From Verrucomicrobiia bacterium (GTDB lineage Bacteria > Verrucomicrobiota > Verrucomicrobiia > JABWAM01): a stretch of 8,598 bases of DNA. Below the pieces are notes generated by a model. That model worked only from the letters and a program-made list of their open reading frames with translations, ran no database searches and was not told where the DNA came from. The stretch spans positions 1-8,598 of the forward strand of contig JABWAM010000095.1 of assembly GCA_013360985.1 (NCBI GenBank). The letters are read 5' to 3'. Both the position numbers and the translations under genes were made by a program. Shown here in pieces: positions 1-6,798 of this stretch (position 1 is the first letter of the stretch; the number at the start of each line of letters is the position of its first letter).

Positions 1-2
1 CT

Positions 3-98
3 CTCACGCATCTCCCCGGCGCGCGACCGGCCGCCGCCGCGGCTTCCCCCACGCCGCCGGCGGTTGCCGCGCAATCCGCCGTGTCACGCGCGGCCTGA
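3..98 (+). CDS. C-terminal tail of an upstream gene (5' truncated), possibly pilM
   Basis: One frame is open from the window edge to a TGA at 96-98 and encodes a 31-residue Ala/Pro-rich tail ending in SRAA. The stop lies 6 bases before the next start codon, in the same frame, which is normal operon spacing. Low-complexity Ala/Pro tails are common at protein C-termini, so no function can be read from this piece. In most type IV pilus operons the gene before pilN is pilM, a cytoplasmic actin-like protein that binds the PilN N-terminus, so pilM is the natural guess. This is inference from gene order only, and the fragment may also be a chance open frame. Confidence 0.4.
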   Translation, partial: LTHLPGARPAAAAASPTPPAVAAQSAVSRAA

Positions 99-104
99 TC
101 TTCC

Positions 105-806
105 ATGTACCGGCTCAATCTCTTTCACGAGCAGCAGCAGCTCCAGCGGGCGCGCGATCTGGATCCGGTCCGTTTGACCATTCTCGGCGGACTGCTCGTC
201 GCGCTCCTGATCGCCGTCTACGCCGTGTTGCTCTATATCCGTATGGGCGATCTCCGAAGTGATCTCGAATCGCGTCGCAAAGAACTGGCCCAAGTCGAAG
301 CGCATCTCAAAGGCCTCGGTCCTCGCACCGATCTCGCGCGCATTCAAGGCCAGGCCCAACTCCTCCAGGAGCGCATGGAGCGTCGTACGCCGATCGCGAC
401 CCAACTCGATCTCCTGCGCGATATGGTCATGACGAACTGTCAGGTGCGTCTCTTCAAGTTTCAACGCGGCCTTCAAATCACGGAGACGACGGTCGAAGGC
501 AGGAAAGGTCCGATCGTCATCAAGAAGGTCGCTCCGACGCTGACGATGACCGTGGAAATCGAGAGTCGCGGCAAAGACAAAGTGGAAGTCCTGCAGACCC
601 GCGACCGCCAAATTGAGGAGTTTCGCAACGCCGCGCGCCTCAAAGAATGGGCGGTTCAGACCGCCGTGGAGGGATCGAGCAATTCGCTGAACCATGTGGA
701 CCTCGTCTCCAGCCAGACGCCCGACGCCGCGCGCGGCGTCGCCATAGGAATTTTCGAGTTTCGCGTGCCATTCGTGGTCAAGGAGTCGCCAAGGGAGATC
801 CCATGA
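105..806 (+). CDS. pilN: PilN-like type IV pilus inner-membrane alignment protein
   Basis: The 233-residue product has the PilN layout. A short cytoplasmic N-terminus begins MYRLNLF, resembling the I-N-L-L motif by which PilN binds PilM. One membrane segment spans about residues 24-45, a charged coiled coil about 46-95, and a periplasmic domain follows. PilN pairs with PilO to link the cytoplasmic ring to PilP and the secretin. The ATG at 105 was chosen because it sits 6 bases after the upstream stop and starts directly with the motif; no clear Shine-Dalgarno sequence is visible. The stop overlaps the pilO start by 4 bases (ATGA). At 233 residues it is longer than the roughly 180-200 usual for PilN, the extra length being periplasmic. 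A type II secretion GspL-like role is the main alternative, but GspL normally carries a fused cytoplasmic domain that is absent here. Confidence 0.72.
   Translation: MYRLNLFHEQQQLQRARDLDPVRLTILGGLLVALLIAVYAVLLYIRMGDLRSDLESRRKELAQVEAHLKGLGPRTDLARIQGQAQLLQERMERRTPIATQLDLLRDMVMTNCQVRLFKFQRGLQITETTVEGRKGPIVIKKVAPTLTMTVEIESRGKDKVEVLQTRDRQIEEFRNAARLKEWAVQTAVEGSSNSLNHVDLVSSQTPDAARGVAIGIFEFRVPFVVKESPREIP
791..797 (+). promoter_or_regulatory. Ribosome binding site for the pilO-like gene
   Basis: AAGGGAG lies 5 bases before the ATG at 803, inside the end of the pilN-like gene. It fixes the pilO start at 803 rather than at a non-ATG codon 156 bases upstream in the same frame. Confidence 0.7.
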
Positions 807-1375
807 AGCTTTCCGCCGAAAAAATCCGCCAGTTGATCCTGGTTTTCCTCCTTGTTTTGGGGATTTTGGGCGCCGTCTGGCACTTCTTGGTGCGCGGGTT
901 GGAGGTTAAACGCACCAGAGACGAACGAGAGAAAGAGAGCCTCGGCGCGAAAATTGCGGAGCAGAAGAATGCGATCCAAACGGAGATCCACAACCGCGAG
1001 GTCGCCGGGGCATATCGCCAGTTCATCGCGCGGTGCGAGCAGCAGATTCCGAGCGAACATGTCGAGACGTGGTTTGTTCGTAAAGTCAGCTCCGTGGCCT
1101 CGCATCACGGCCTACAGATCGTCAACACCGCGATTCGTCCGCTCCGCGAAGGCAGCGGCGTCAAATTCCAGAATCAACCCTATCGCCTCGAGGGGTTCTC
1201 CTTCGACGTCGAGGGGGAGTTCAATCAGATCGGCCGCTTTCTCGAAGATCTCGAAAACAGCATTCCGCTTGTGGAAGTGGACGAAATGGGGGTCGCGGCC
1301 GGCGCCGGCGCCGCGCGCCACATCCACAAGGCGAACATTCGGCTCACGATGGTCGTTCCCGCCGACACGCGATGA
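803..1375 (+). CDS. pilO: PilO-like type IV pilus inner-membrane protein
   Basis: The 190-residue product has a short basic cytoplasmic N-terminus, one membrane segment at about residues 10-30, a charged coiled coil at about 31-65 and a periplasmic domain to the end. The stretch around residues 135-165 (GFSFDVEGEFNQIGRFLEDL and following) matches the typical PilO ferredoxin-like fold pattern of a beta strand, then a helix rich in F and L, then a short strand ending in VEVDEM. PilO forms heterodimers with PilN and contacts PilP in the periplasm. The start is supported by a Shine-Dalgarno sequence and the ATGA overlap with pilN. Its own stop overlaps the next start in the same way (ATGA at 1372-1375), so the genes are probably translationally coupled. 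A GspM-like role in type II secretion is the alternative. Confidence 0.75.
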   Translation: MKLSAEKIRQLILVFLLVLGILGAVWHFLVRGLEVKRTRDEREKESLGAKIAEQKNAIQTEIHNREVAGAYRQFIARCEQQIPSEHVETWFVRKVSSVASHHGLQIVNTAIRPLREGSGVKFQNQPYRLEGFSFDVEGEFNQIGRFLEDLENSIPLVEVDEMGVAAGAGAARHIHKANIRLTMVVPADTR

Positions 1376-1932
1376 AAGCGTCCCCCGCCATGCCTCTCGT
1401 GCGCGTTCGTTTCGTGATCCTCTTCGCCGCGGGGCTCGCCTTCGCGATCGCGGGAATCCACGCCCAGGAGACGTCCGCGCCCGCGTCCGCGATGGCGCCA
1501 AGCGAGGGGGGCGCATCCCCGTTTACGAACGCCATTCCCCGATCCGTGTTCCGCGATCTTCCCGACGAGCGCGACCCGTTCTCTCCCGTCGGCTACGTCA
1601 AGCCTCAGCCGCCCAAACCTGGCGAGGAGGCGCCGCCCCCCAAACCGGTCGTGGACTTTGAAGCTTATCTCGTGGTCACCGGAATCAGCGCCGGCGGCGG
1701 AGGCGCGGTCGCGGTCGCCACCCTCGCGAGCGGCGGGATCATCGAGCCCGGCGAGACTTATCCCATCAAGAATCAGGAAGGAGCTACGATCGCCGAATAC
1801 AAAGTGATCTCGATCTCTGAGGAAAAGGTCGTCGCCCTTTTCGAGGGGAAAGAGTATCAGTTCAAAGTTCGGGGCGCCGATTTGGAACGCTTTATTGAGA
1901 AAGAGGATCCCAATGAGAACAAGAAACCCTGA
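1372..1932 (+). CDS. pilP: PilP-like periplasmic protein linking the inner-membrane complex to the secretin
   Basis: The 186-residue product starts with a Sec signal peptide (hydrophobic core about residues 14-27, likely cleavage after IHA at residue 31). A disordered Ala/Pro/Ser linker follows, then the RDPFSP motif at 67-72, characteristic of PilP and GspC-like proteins, a second Pro-rich linker at 77-92, and a small beta-rich domain at about 93-175. In PilP this domain docks on the N0 domain of the secretin. Many PilP proteins are lipoproteins; no lipobox Cys is present here, so this one is either soluble or keeps its signal as an anchor. A second ATG at 1390 is possible but would shorten the basic N-region. 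The gene overlaps the secretin gene by 20 bases, which supports the assignment. Confidence 0.72.
   Translation: MKASPAMPLVRVRFVILFAAGLAFAIAGIHAQETSAPASAMAPSEGGASPFTNAIPRSVFRDLPDERDPFSPVGYVKPQPPKPGEEAPPPKPVVDFEAYLVVTGISAGGGGAVAVATLASGGIIEPGETYPIKNQEGATIAEYKVISISEEKVVALFEGKEYQFKVRGADLERFIEKEDPNENKKP
1901..1906 (+). promoter_or_regulatory. Ribosome binding site for the secretin gene
   Basis: AAGAGG lies 6 bases before the ATG at 1913, within the last codons of the pilP-like gene. It favours that ATG over a TTG 18 bases upstream. Confidence 0.65.
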
Positions 1933-3787
1933 CGCTTTCACCCCGGCCTTGCGCCGTCGCAATCTTCTCCCCGCGGCTCTCGCGGTTCTGCTCTTCAACG
2001 CCGCTTCCGGCGCGGCTCAAACCCCGCCGTCCGCGACCGTGAACCGCGCGGCGTCGACGACAGCGACCGCTACGGTTGTTTCCACCAACGGCGCGGCCAA
2101 GGCCAAGAAACAGGTGCTCGTCTTCGAAAATGCCGATCTCCGTGTCGTTCTCCAAGCCATGGCCAAGCAGGAGGGCCTCAGCCTCATCCTTCCCGACGAC
2201 GTCAAGGGGAATGTCACCGCGCGGCTTGTGGAAATCCCGATCCGTCAGGCCATGGAGACGATCCTGGCTTCCAAAGGGTATTCCCTTGTCGAAATGGGCG
2301 GCGTCTTTACGGTCAAGAGCCGTGAGGCGATCAGCACCGAGCCGCTCAAGAGCGAGATCTACCAGTTCGCCAACGCCTCCGCCAAAGAGGCGCGTCCCAT
2401 CGTGGACAAACTCTTGAGCAAGGCTCCGGGCGCCAACGTTCAGCTCGACGAGCGCAGCAACACCCTCCTCATCAGCGACGTGCCTTCCAATCTCCAAAAA
2501 ATTCTTCCGATCCTCAAGACGCTCGACAGCGTCACCCCGCAGGTCCTCATCGAGACCAAGCTCCTCGAGATGACCCGCAACCCTCAAGAATCCATCGGGA
2601 TCAATTGGAGTTCTCTGGCTTCCTATCAAGTTTCACTCGCGAGCCCCACCGCCGCGCTGACCGGCGCGGGCACCGACAACACCTCGAGCGGACGCCTTGC
2701 CGCAGGCATCACCCGCTCCGGCGATCCCGGCGCCATCGGCGCGGCCAACGCGGGCCGCCGCGGCGGAGTCGTCACTCCGGTGGGCTTCGCGGGCTATCCG
2801 TTTGCCGCGGTCCTTGATGCGCCGGCCTTCAGTCTCATCTTCAGCTTCCTCATGCAAGACAGCGACAACGAACTCCTCGGCTCGCCGAAGGTCATCACCG
2901 CCGACAACAAAGAGGCGACCATCAAGATCGCCACACAAGAGCCGATTCCCAACTTCACCTTTAATCAGCAGACCGCCTCCTTCGTCATCTCGGGCTTCGA
3001 ATTCAAGGATGTGGGCAACGTTCTCAAAGTCACTCCCCACGTGAACAAAGACAACTTCATCACGATGGATGTCGAGCCGCAGGTCAGCACCGCCGCACAG
3101 AACGGCCGCACCTTCGCCCTGCCGGGCGGCAGCGTGACGATTCCTCTGATCTCCATTCGTACCTTGACCTCCAAGGTCATGGTGAAAAGCGGAAATACTC
3201 TGGCCCTCGGCGGATTGCTCGAAGCGAGTTCCACGCGCACCTACTCGAAGGTCCCCCTCCTGGGCGATATTCCCGGTCTCGGCGAGCTCTTCCGCAGCCG
3301 CAGTCTTGCCAAGACCAAGCGCAACCTTCTCATCTTCATCACGCCCACCATCGTTGCGCCCGACGGGGCGACGGGCCTTGAGGATCAGTATGTTCAACTC
3401 AAGGAAACCGACGAGAACGACCGCTTCGCCTACCGCAAATCCCTTTGGGGCAACGCCAAGCCTCTCGATCAGGTGCAGCCCTACAAGAAGAACGCCTCGG
3501 GCATGCCGAGTCCCTTCGCGACGAACGCGCAGGCGGAGGTCAAGTCCGCGTCCAGCGCCTCGTGGATTGACGACGCCGATTTAGGACCGACGTCCGCCCC
3601 CAAGAGCGCGCAAACGGCGATCTCCACTGCGCCCGAGTCGCGCCCCTCCGCGACGAAGCGTCCCGAGGCGGCATCTTCCGACCGGGAGAAATCCGCCGCG
3701 ATTGAACAGGCCGCCGCCGAAAAGGCCGCTGGAGAAATCAATCCGGATCTTCTCACTCCTCGCGTCCATCCACGGCTCCGAGACTGA
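1913..3787 (+). CDS. pilQ: Outer-membrane secretin (PilQ/GspD family)
   Basis: The 624-residue protein forms the multimeric outer-membrane channel through which a type IV pilus or secreted substrate passes. A Sec signal peptide covers about residues 1-35 (cleavage near SGAA). A low-complexity Ala/Thr linker is followed by an N0 (secretin/TonB short N-terminal) domain at about 67-137 and one N1 domain at about 147-205. The secretin beta domain runs from about 208 to 482 and contains the hallmark VPLLGDIPGLGELF at 447-460 and the closing strand LLIFITPTIV at 472-481. No AMIN domain and only one N1-type repeat are present, so it is compact. A 140-residue Ala/Ser/Lys/Glu-rich tail follows the barrel, longer than in typical PilQ. 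A PilQ role is preferred over GspD because of the upstream pilN, pilO and pilP-like genes. Confidence 0.92.
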   Translation: MRTRNPDAFTPALRRRNLLPAALAVLLFNAASGAAQTPPSATVNRAASTTATATVVSTNGAAKAKKQVLVFENADLRVVLQAMAKQEGLSLILPDDVKGNVTARLVEIPIRQAMETILASKGYSLVEMGGVFTVKSREAISTEPLKSEIYQFANASAKEARPIVDKLLSKAPGANVQLDERSNTLLISDVPSNLQKILPILKTLDSVTPQVLIETKLLEMTRNPQESIGINWSSLASYQVSLASPTAALTGAGTDNTSSGRLAAGITRSGDPGAIGAANAGRRGGVVTPVGFAGYPFAAVLDAPAFSLIFSFLMQDSDNELLGSPKVITADNKEATIKIATQEPIPNFTFNQQTASFVISGFEFKDVGNVLKVTPHVNKDNFITMDVEPQVSTAAQNGRTFALPGGSVTIPLISIRTLTSKVMVKSGNTLALGGLLEASSTRTYSKVPLLGDIPGLGELFRSRSLAKTKRNLLIFITPTIVAPDGATGLEDQYVQLKETDENDRFAYRKSLWGNAKPLDQVQPYKKNASGMPSPFATNAQAEVKSASSASWIDDADLGPTSAPKSAQTAISTAPESRPSATKRPEAASSDREKSAAIEQAAAEKAAGEINPDLLTPRVHPRLRD

Positions 3788-3834
3788 TTCCGGAACATTT
3801 CCTCCGCAACGCGGGTGTGCTGCTTCGCGAAGTC

Positions 3835-3850
3835 GCAAGCGGACGCTTGC
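3835..3850 (+). terminator. Hairpin after the secretin gene, possible attenuator or intergenic stem
   Basis: GCAAGC, loop GGAC, then GCTTGC form a perfect 6-bp stem 47 bases after the secretin stop, in the 101-base gap (3788-3888) between the pilus genes and the carbamoyltransferase block. Outer GAA (3829-3831) and TTC (3851-3853) could extend it past a short bulge. No U-run follows, so it is not a classical intrinsic terminator; it could protect the 3' end of the message or act as a weak attenuator. Nothing else clear is seen in the gap. Confidence 0.35.
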
Positions 3851-3888
3851 TTCACGCGGAATCGACGCGATATCGTTCGCCTCCCTTC

Positions 3889-4185
3889 ATGAACGGTCTC
3901 GAATCGGTCTCTCTTCTCCGCCGTCTCTGGCTCGGCTGGGTGCGCTTCGGTCATTGGCTGGGCGACGTGATGAGTTGGGTCTGGATGCCGCTCTTCTACT
4001 TCGTGATCGCCCTGCCGTTCGCGCTCGGAGTGAAGCTCTTCAGCGATCCGCTCGGCCTGCGTCGCCGCGGATCCGCCGCGAGCCATTGGCGTCCGAAGAT
4101 CCTTCCGCCGCTGGATCTCGATTGGGCGCGCAGCCAGGGCAGCACGGCCTCGTCTCGCGACGGTCGGAAGGACGGCTCGCGGTGA
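3889..4185 (+). CDS. Small SxtJ-like membrane protein partnered with the carbamoyltransferase
   Basis: The 98-residue product has an amphipathic Trp-rich N-terminus (W14, W17, W23), one membrane segment at about residues 30-51, then SDPLGLRRRG and SHW (65-67) followed by a polar tail. The pattern of a membrane helix with an internal Pro, then D-P-L, a basic patch and S-x-W, resembles the C-terminal half of SxtJ-family membrane proteins, which sit beside SxtI/NodU-type carbamoyltransferases. The N-terminal hydrophobic part expected of longer SxtJ proteins is missing. I chose the ATG at 3889; a GTG at 3817 would add 24 residues with no membrane character and no ribosome site. Its TGA overlaps the GTG of the carbamoyltransferase by 4 bases. 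The biochemical role of this family is not established; an accessory or membrane-localising role is inference. Confidence 0.62.
   Translation: MNGLESVSLLRRLWLGWVRFGHWLGDVMSWVWMPLFYFVIALPFALGVKLFSDPLGLRRRGSAASHWRPKILPPLDLDWARSQGSTASSRDGRKDGSR
4166..4172 (+). promoter_or_regulatory. Ribosome binding site for the carbamoyltransferase
   Basis: GGAAGGA lies 9 bases before the GTG at 4182. It decides the start: the frame is open far upstream (to about 3702), but only this GTG gives the conserved N-terminus NILGISAFYHDSA right after initiation. Confidence 0.7.
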
Positions 4186-5954
4186 ACATCCTCGGAATTT
4201 CGGCCTTTTATCACGATTCCGCCGCCGCGCTCGTGCAGGATGGCGTCCTCATCGCCGCCGCCGAGGAGGAGCGTTTCTCGCGCAGGAAGCATGACTCCGG
4301 CTTTCCGAAGCTCGCCGCCGAGTTCTGTCTGAAACGGGGCGGCATTGCCGCCAAGGACCTGGATTGGGTGGTCTTTTACGAAAAACCGTTCGTGAAGTTC
4401 GAGCGGATTTTTCAGACGGCAATGGCCACTTTTCCGCGCGGCGTCGGCGTCTTTCGCGCCGCGATGCAGACATGGCTGATGGACAAGCTTTGGATCAAGG
4501 CCATTCTTCGCGAGGAGCTTGGCGTGGACCCTTCGAAAATCGCCTTCTGCGATCATCATCTCGCCCACGCCGCGAGTTCCTATTACTGTTCTCCCTTCGA
4601 AAAAGCGGCGGTGCTCACGATCGACGGCGTCGGCGAATGGACGACGACTTCGCAAGGCGTCGCCGAAGGAACGCAAGTGCGTCTCACGCGGGAGATGCGG
4701 TTTCCGCACTCGCTCGGCCTGCTCTACAGCGCATTCACCGCGTTTCTCGGTTTCGAGGTCAACGAGGGCGAGTACAAGGTGATGGGGATGGCGCCCTACG
4801 GGGAACCGAAGCATCTCGACAAGGTCTGGAAGCTCATGGACCTCGCCGACGACGGATCGTTTCAGCTCCGGATGGAGTATTTCAAGTATCCCTATTCGCT
4901 GAAGAACACCTACAACCGCAACTTCGTCAAGCTCTTCGGTCCGCCTCGCACCCCCGAGACCCATTTTTTCACGAAGGCAACGGGGTTCCCCTCCTACTTC
5001 GGAGAAAAACCCGCCGACTTCGCGCGGCGCGAGGCGGAAAACCAGCATTACGCCGACATCGCCGCGAGCATCCAAAAGGCCACCGAAGAGATCGTCCTCC
5101 GCATGGCGCGCGCCCTGCACAAGGAAACCGGCCTCCCCGACCTCTGTTTCGCGGGCGGCGTAGCCCTCAACTGCGTCGCCAACGGACGCATCCTCCGCGA
5201 AACCCCGTTCCGTCGCCTCTTTATCCAGCCCGCGGCAGGCGACGGCGGAGGCGCCATCGGCGCCGCGTTCCACATGGCGCACGGAGTGCTCGGGCAACCG
5301 CGTCGGTTCACGATGCGCCACGCCCTTTGGGGCGCCGACTATTCCGAGGGCGACGCCGCCGACTTCTTCCGCCGCGAAAACATCCCGTTCGAGAAGGCGG
5401 GCGACGAGGCGCAACTCGTCGAGCGCGTCGTCGCCGCGCTTGCCGCGAAACAGGTCATCGGGTGGCACCAGGGACGGTTCGAGTTTGGCCCGCGCGCGCT
5501 CGGCGCCCGCTCGATCCTTGCCGATCCGCGCACGGCGGAGATGAAGGACATCGTCAACACGAAGATCAAGTTCCGCGAGCCGTATCGCCCCTTTGCCCCC
5601 TCGATCCTGGGCGAGGTCGCCGACGACTACTTCGACATGCCGGGCATCTCGAAGCAGGAGGCCGCCCGCTTCATGCTTCTCGTCGCCCCCGTGAAACCGG
5701 AGAAACAGGAAGTCATTCCCGCCGTGAGCCACATGGGCACCGGCCGCCTCCAGGCCGTTGATCCTGATACCCATCCGCTCTACCATCGCCTCATCCGAGG
5801 TTTTGGCGCCGCGACGGGCGTTCCCGTGCTCATGAACACCTCGTTCAATCTCCGCGGCGAACCGATCGTCACGACGCCCGAAAACGCCTATCGCACCTTT
5901 CGCGCGAGCGAGATGGACCTGCTCGTCGTCGGCAATCTCCTCGTCCGAAAGTGA
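4182..5954 (+). CDS. NodU/CmcH-family O-carbamoyltransferase
   Basis: The 590-residue enzyme is full length for the family that transfers a carbamoyl group from carbamoyl phosphate, through carbamoyl-adenylate made with ATP, to a hydroxyl on a sugar or natural product (NodU, CmcH, TobZ, SxtI). The N-terminal Kae1-like domain has GISAFYHDSAA (5-15), EEERFSRRKH (28-37), the metal-binding HHLAHA (125-130), TIDGVGEW (146-153) and YKVMGMAPYG (198-207). GGVALNCVANG begins at 325 and GDGGGAIGAA at 353. The C-terminal YrdC-like part has GWHQGRFEFGPRALGARS (from 427), YRPFAP (468-473) and NTSFN (552-556). All key motifs appear intact. The protein is cytoplasmic, with no signal peptide. It is coupled to the SxtJ-like gene before it and the beta-lactamase-like gene after it by GTGA overlaps. 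The acceptor cannot be read from the sequence. Confidence 0.95.
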   Translation: MNILGISAFYHDSAAALVQDGVLIAAAEEERFSRRKHDSGFPKLAAEFCLKRGGIAAKDLDWVVFYEKPFVKFERIFQTAMATFPRGVGVFRAAMQTWLMDKLWIKAILREELGVDPSKIAFCDHHLAHAASSYYCSPFEKAAVLTIDGVGEWTTTSQGVAEGTQVRLTREMRFPHSLGLLYSAFTAFLGFEVNEGEYKVMGMAPYGEPKHLDKVWKLMDLADDGSFQLRMEYFKYPYSLKNTYNRNFVKLFGPPRTPETHFFTKATGFPSYFGEKPADFARREAENQHYADIAASIQKATEEIVLRMARALHKETGLPDLCFAGGVALNCVANGRILRETPFRRLFIQPAAGDGGGAIGAAFHMAHGVLGQPRRFTMRHALWGADYSEGDAADFFRRENIPFEKAGDEAQLVERVVAALAAKQVIGWHQGRFEFGPRALGARSILADPRTAEMKDIVNTKIKFREPYRPFAPSILGEVADDYFDMPGISKQEAARFMLLVAPVKPEKQEVIPAVSHMGTGRLQAVDPDTHPLYHRLIRGFGAATGVPVLMNTSFNLRGEPIVTTPENAYRTFRASEMDLLVVGNLLVRK

Positions 5955-6781
5955 TCTCCGCTCAAAAACACCTCCTCCCGCGCGTTCTCCGCGCGAGATC
6001 GGCGCGTCAAGGCACGGGAAAGCCTTGGACGCCTCTCGCGAGGCGGCGTGGGGGAGTCCTGCTCTTCCTCATCTCGTTTTTTCCGATCGTCGCGTCCGCC
6101 TTGGAACTCGTCGTGCTGGAAACGGTGACGAACGCGCCGACGCGCGTCGTCGCCGGCGACGCCAAGCTCGCCGGCGTCGCCTTGACTCCCGCCTCCACGT
6201 TCAAGATGGTGATCGCCTGGTCGGCCTTCGAAGCGGGAGTGGCGAACCCTTCCTCGTCGTTCAGGGTGACGGATGCGCATGTTCCCGGCGCGCCGCGCGC
6301 GCTCACGCTCGCCGACGCCATGTTTTACTCCAGCAACGACGCCTTCGTGGAACTGGTCGGACGCCTGCCGAAGGGACGCCTCGAAGAGGATCTCGCGCGC
6401 AGCGGATTTGCCGGCGGCCCGCCGCCAAAGGACTGGCTCAAGCGGGGAAAAAGCGAGGTCGCCCACGGCGGATCGCTCCGCGTCACTCCGCGCCAGGAGC
6501 ATGCCTTCATCCTTCGCCTGATGCGGGGAGAGCTCGCTTCTTCCGCCGCGGTTCACGCGCAACTCCTCGAATGCCTCGCGTGGCCGAGCCAGGATTCCCG
6601 CATAAAGCTTTATGGGAAGACGGGCGGCATGGACGGGGTGCGATGGTTCAACGGCTTCGGGGTCGAAGGGAAAGTTTCCCGCGCGGTGACCGTGCTCCTG
6701 CGGGGCGACGACGCCACGCGCGCCGACGTCGTCGCCGCCTTTTACGCCCGCTTCGGCCTCCCGCCTCCGAAGCTTCCGTAA
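5951..6781 (+). CDS. Class D beta-lactamase-like / penicillin-binding serine enzyme
   Basis: The 276-residue protein has an Arg-rich N-terminus (1-33), then a hydrophobic segment (34-50) ending VASA, which is a signal peptide or anchor, so the enzyme acts in the periplasm. Active-site motifs of the penicillin-recognising fold are present in order: PASTFK with S82 and K85, SSN at 127-129, and KTG at 223-225. DWL with W162, followed by LRVTPRQEHAF, corresponds to the Trp-Leu segment and helix after it in OXA enzymes. The spacing between motifs (45 and 141 residues from the nucleophile) is close to that of class D enzymes. The middle motif is S-x-N, as in penicillin-binding proteins and BlaR1-type sensors, rather than the S-x-V typical of OXA. 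Hydrolysis of beta-lactams, peptidoglycan transpeptidation or carboxypeptidation, and binding only are all possible. The GTG start overlaps the carbamoyltransferase stop; no other ATG, GTG or TTG occurs in frame before the signal. Confidence 0.83.
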   Translation: MISAQKHLLPRVLRARSARQGTGKPWTPLARRRGGVLLFLISFFPIVASALELVVLETVTNAPTRVVAGDAKLAGVALTPASTFKMVIAWSAFEAGVANPSSSFRVTDAHVPGAPRALTLADAMFYSSNDAFVELVGRLPKGRLEEDLARSGFAGGPPPKDWLKRGKSEVAHGGSLRVTPRQEHAFILRLMRGELASSAAVHAQLLECLAWPSQDSRIKLYGKTGGMDGVRWFNGFGVEGKVSRAVTVLLRGDDATRADVVAAFYARFGLPPPKLP

Positions 6782-6798
6782 GCCCGCGACCCTCTCGA

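Noticed and set aside
647..802. Longer start for the pilO-like gene
   Set aside because: The extra 52 residues are Arg-rich and lie within the pilN coding sequence; the ATG at 803 has a ribosome site and gives a normal PilO N-terminus.
3847..3876. TTGCTT, 18 bases, TATCGT as a promoter for the carbamoyltransferase block
   Set aside because: The match to sigma-70 boxes is weak and the resulting leader before the ATG at 3889 would be only a few bases long.
3702..4181. N-terminal extension of the carbamoyltransferase by 160 codons
   Set aside because: The extension overlaps the SxtJ-like gene and is low-complexity; the GTG at 4182 has a good ribosome site and begins at the conserved family N-terminus.
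3996..5786. 596-codon open frame on the minus strand opposite the carbamoyltransferase
   Set aside because: It mirrors a high-GC gene with all motifs intact on the plus strand; the translation shows no family motif and has shadow-like Arg/Gly/Glu/Val composition.
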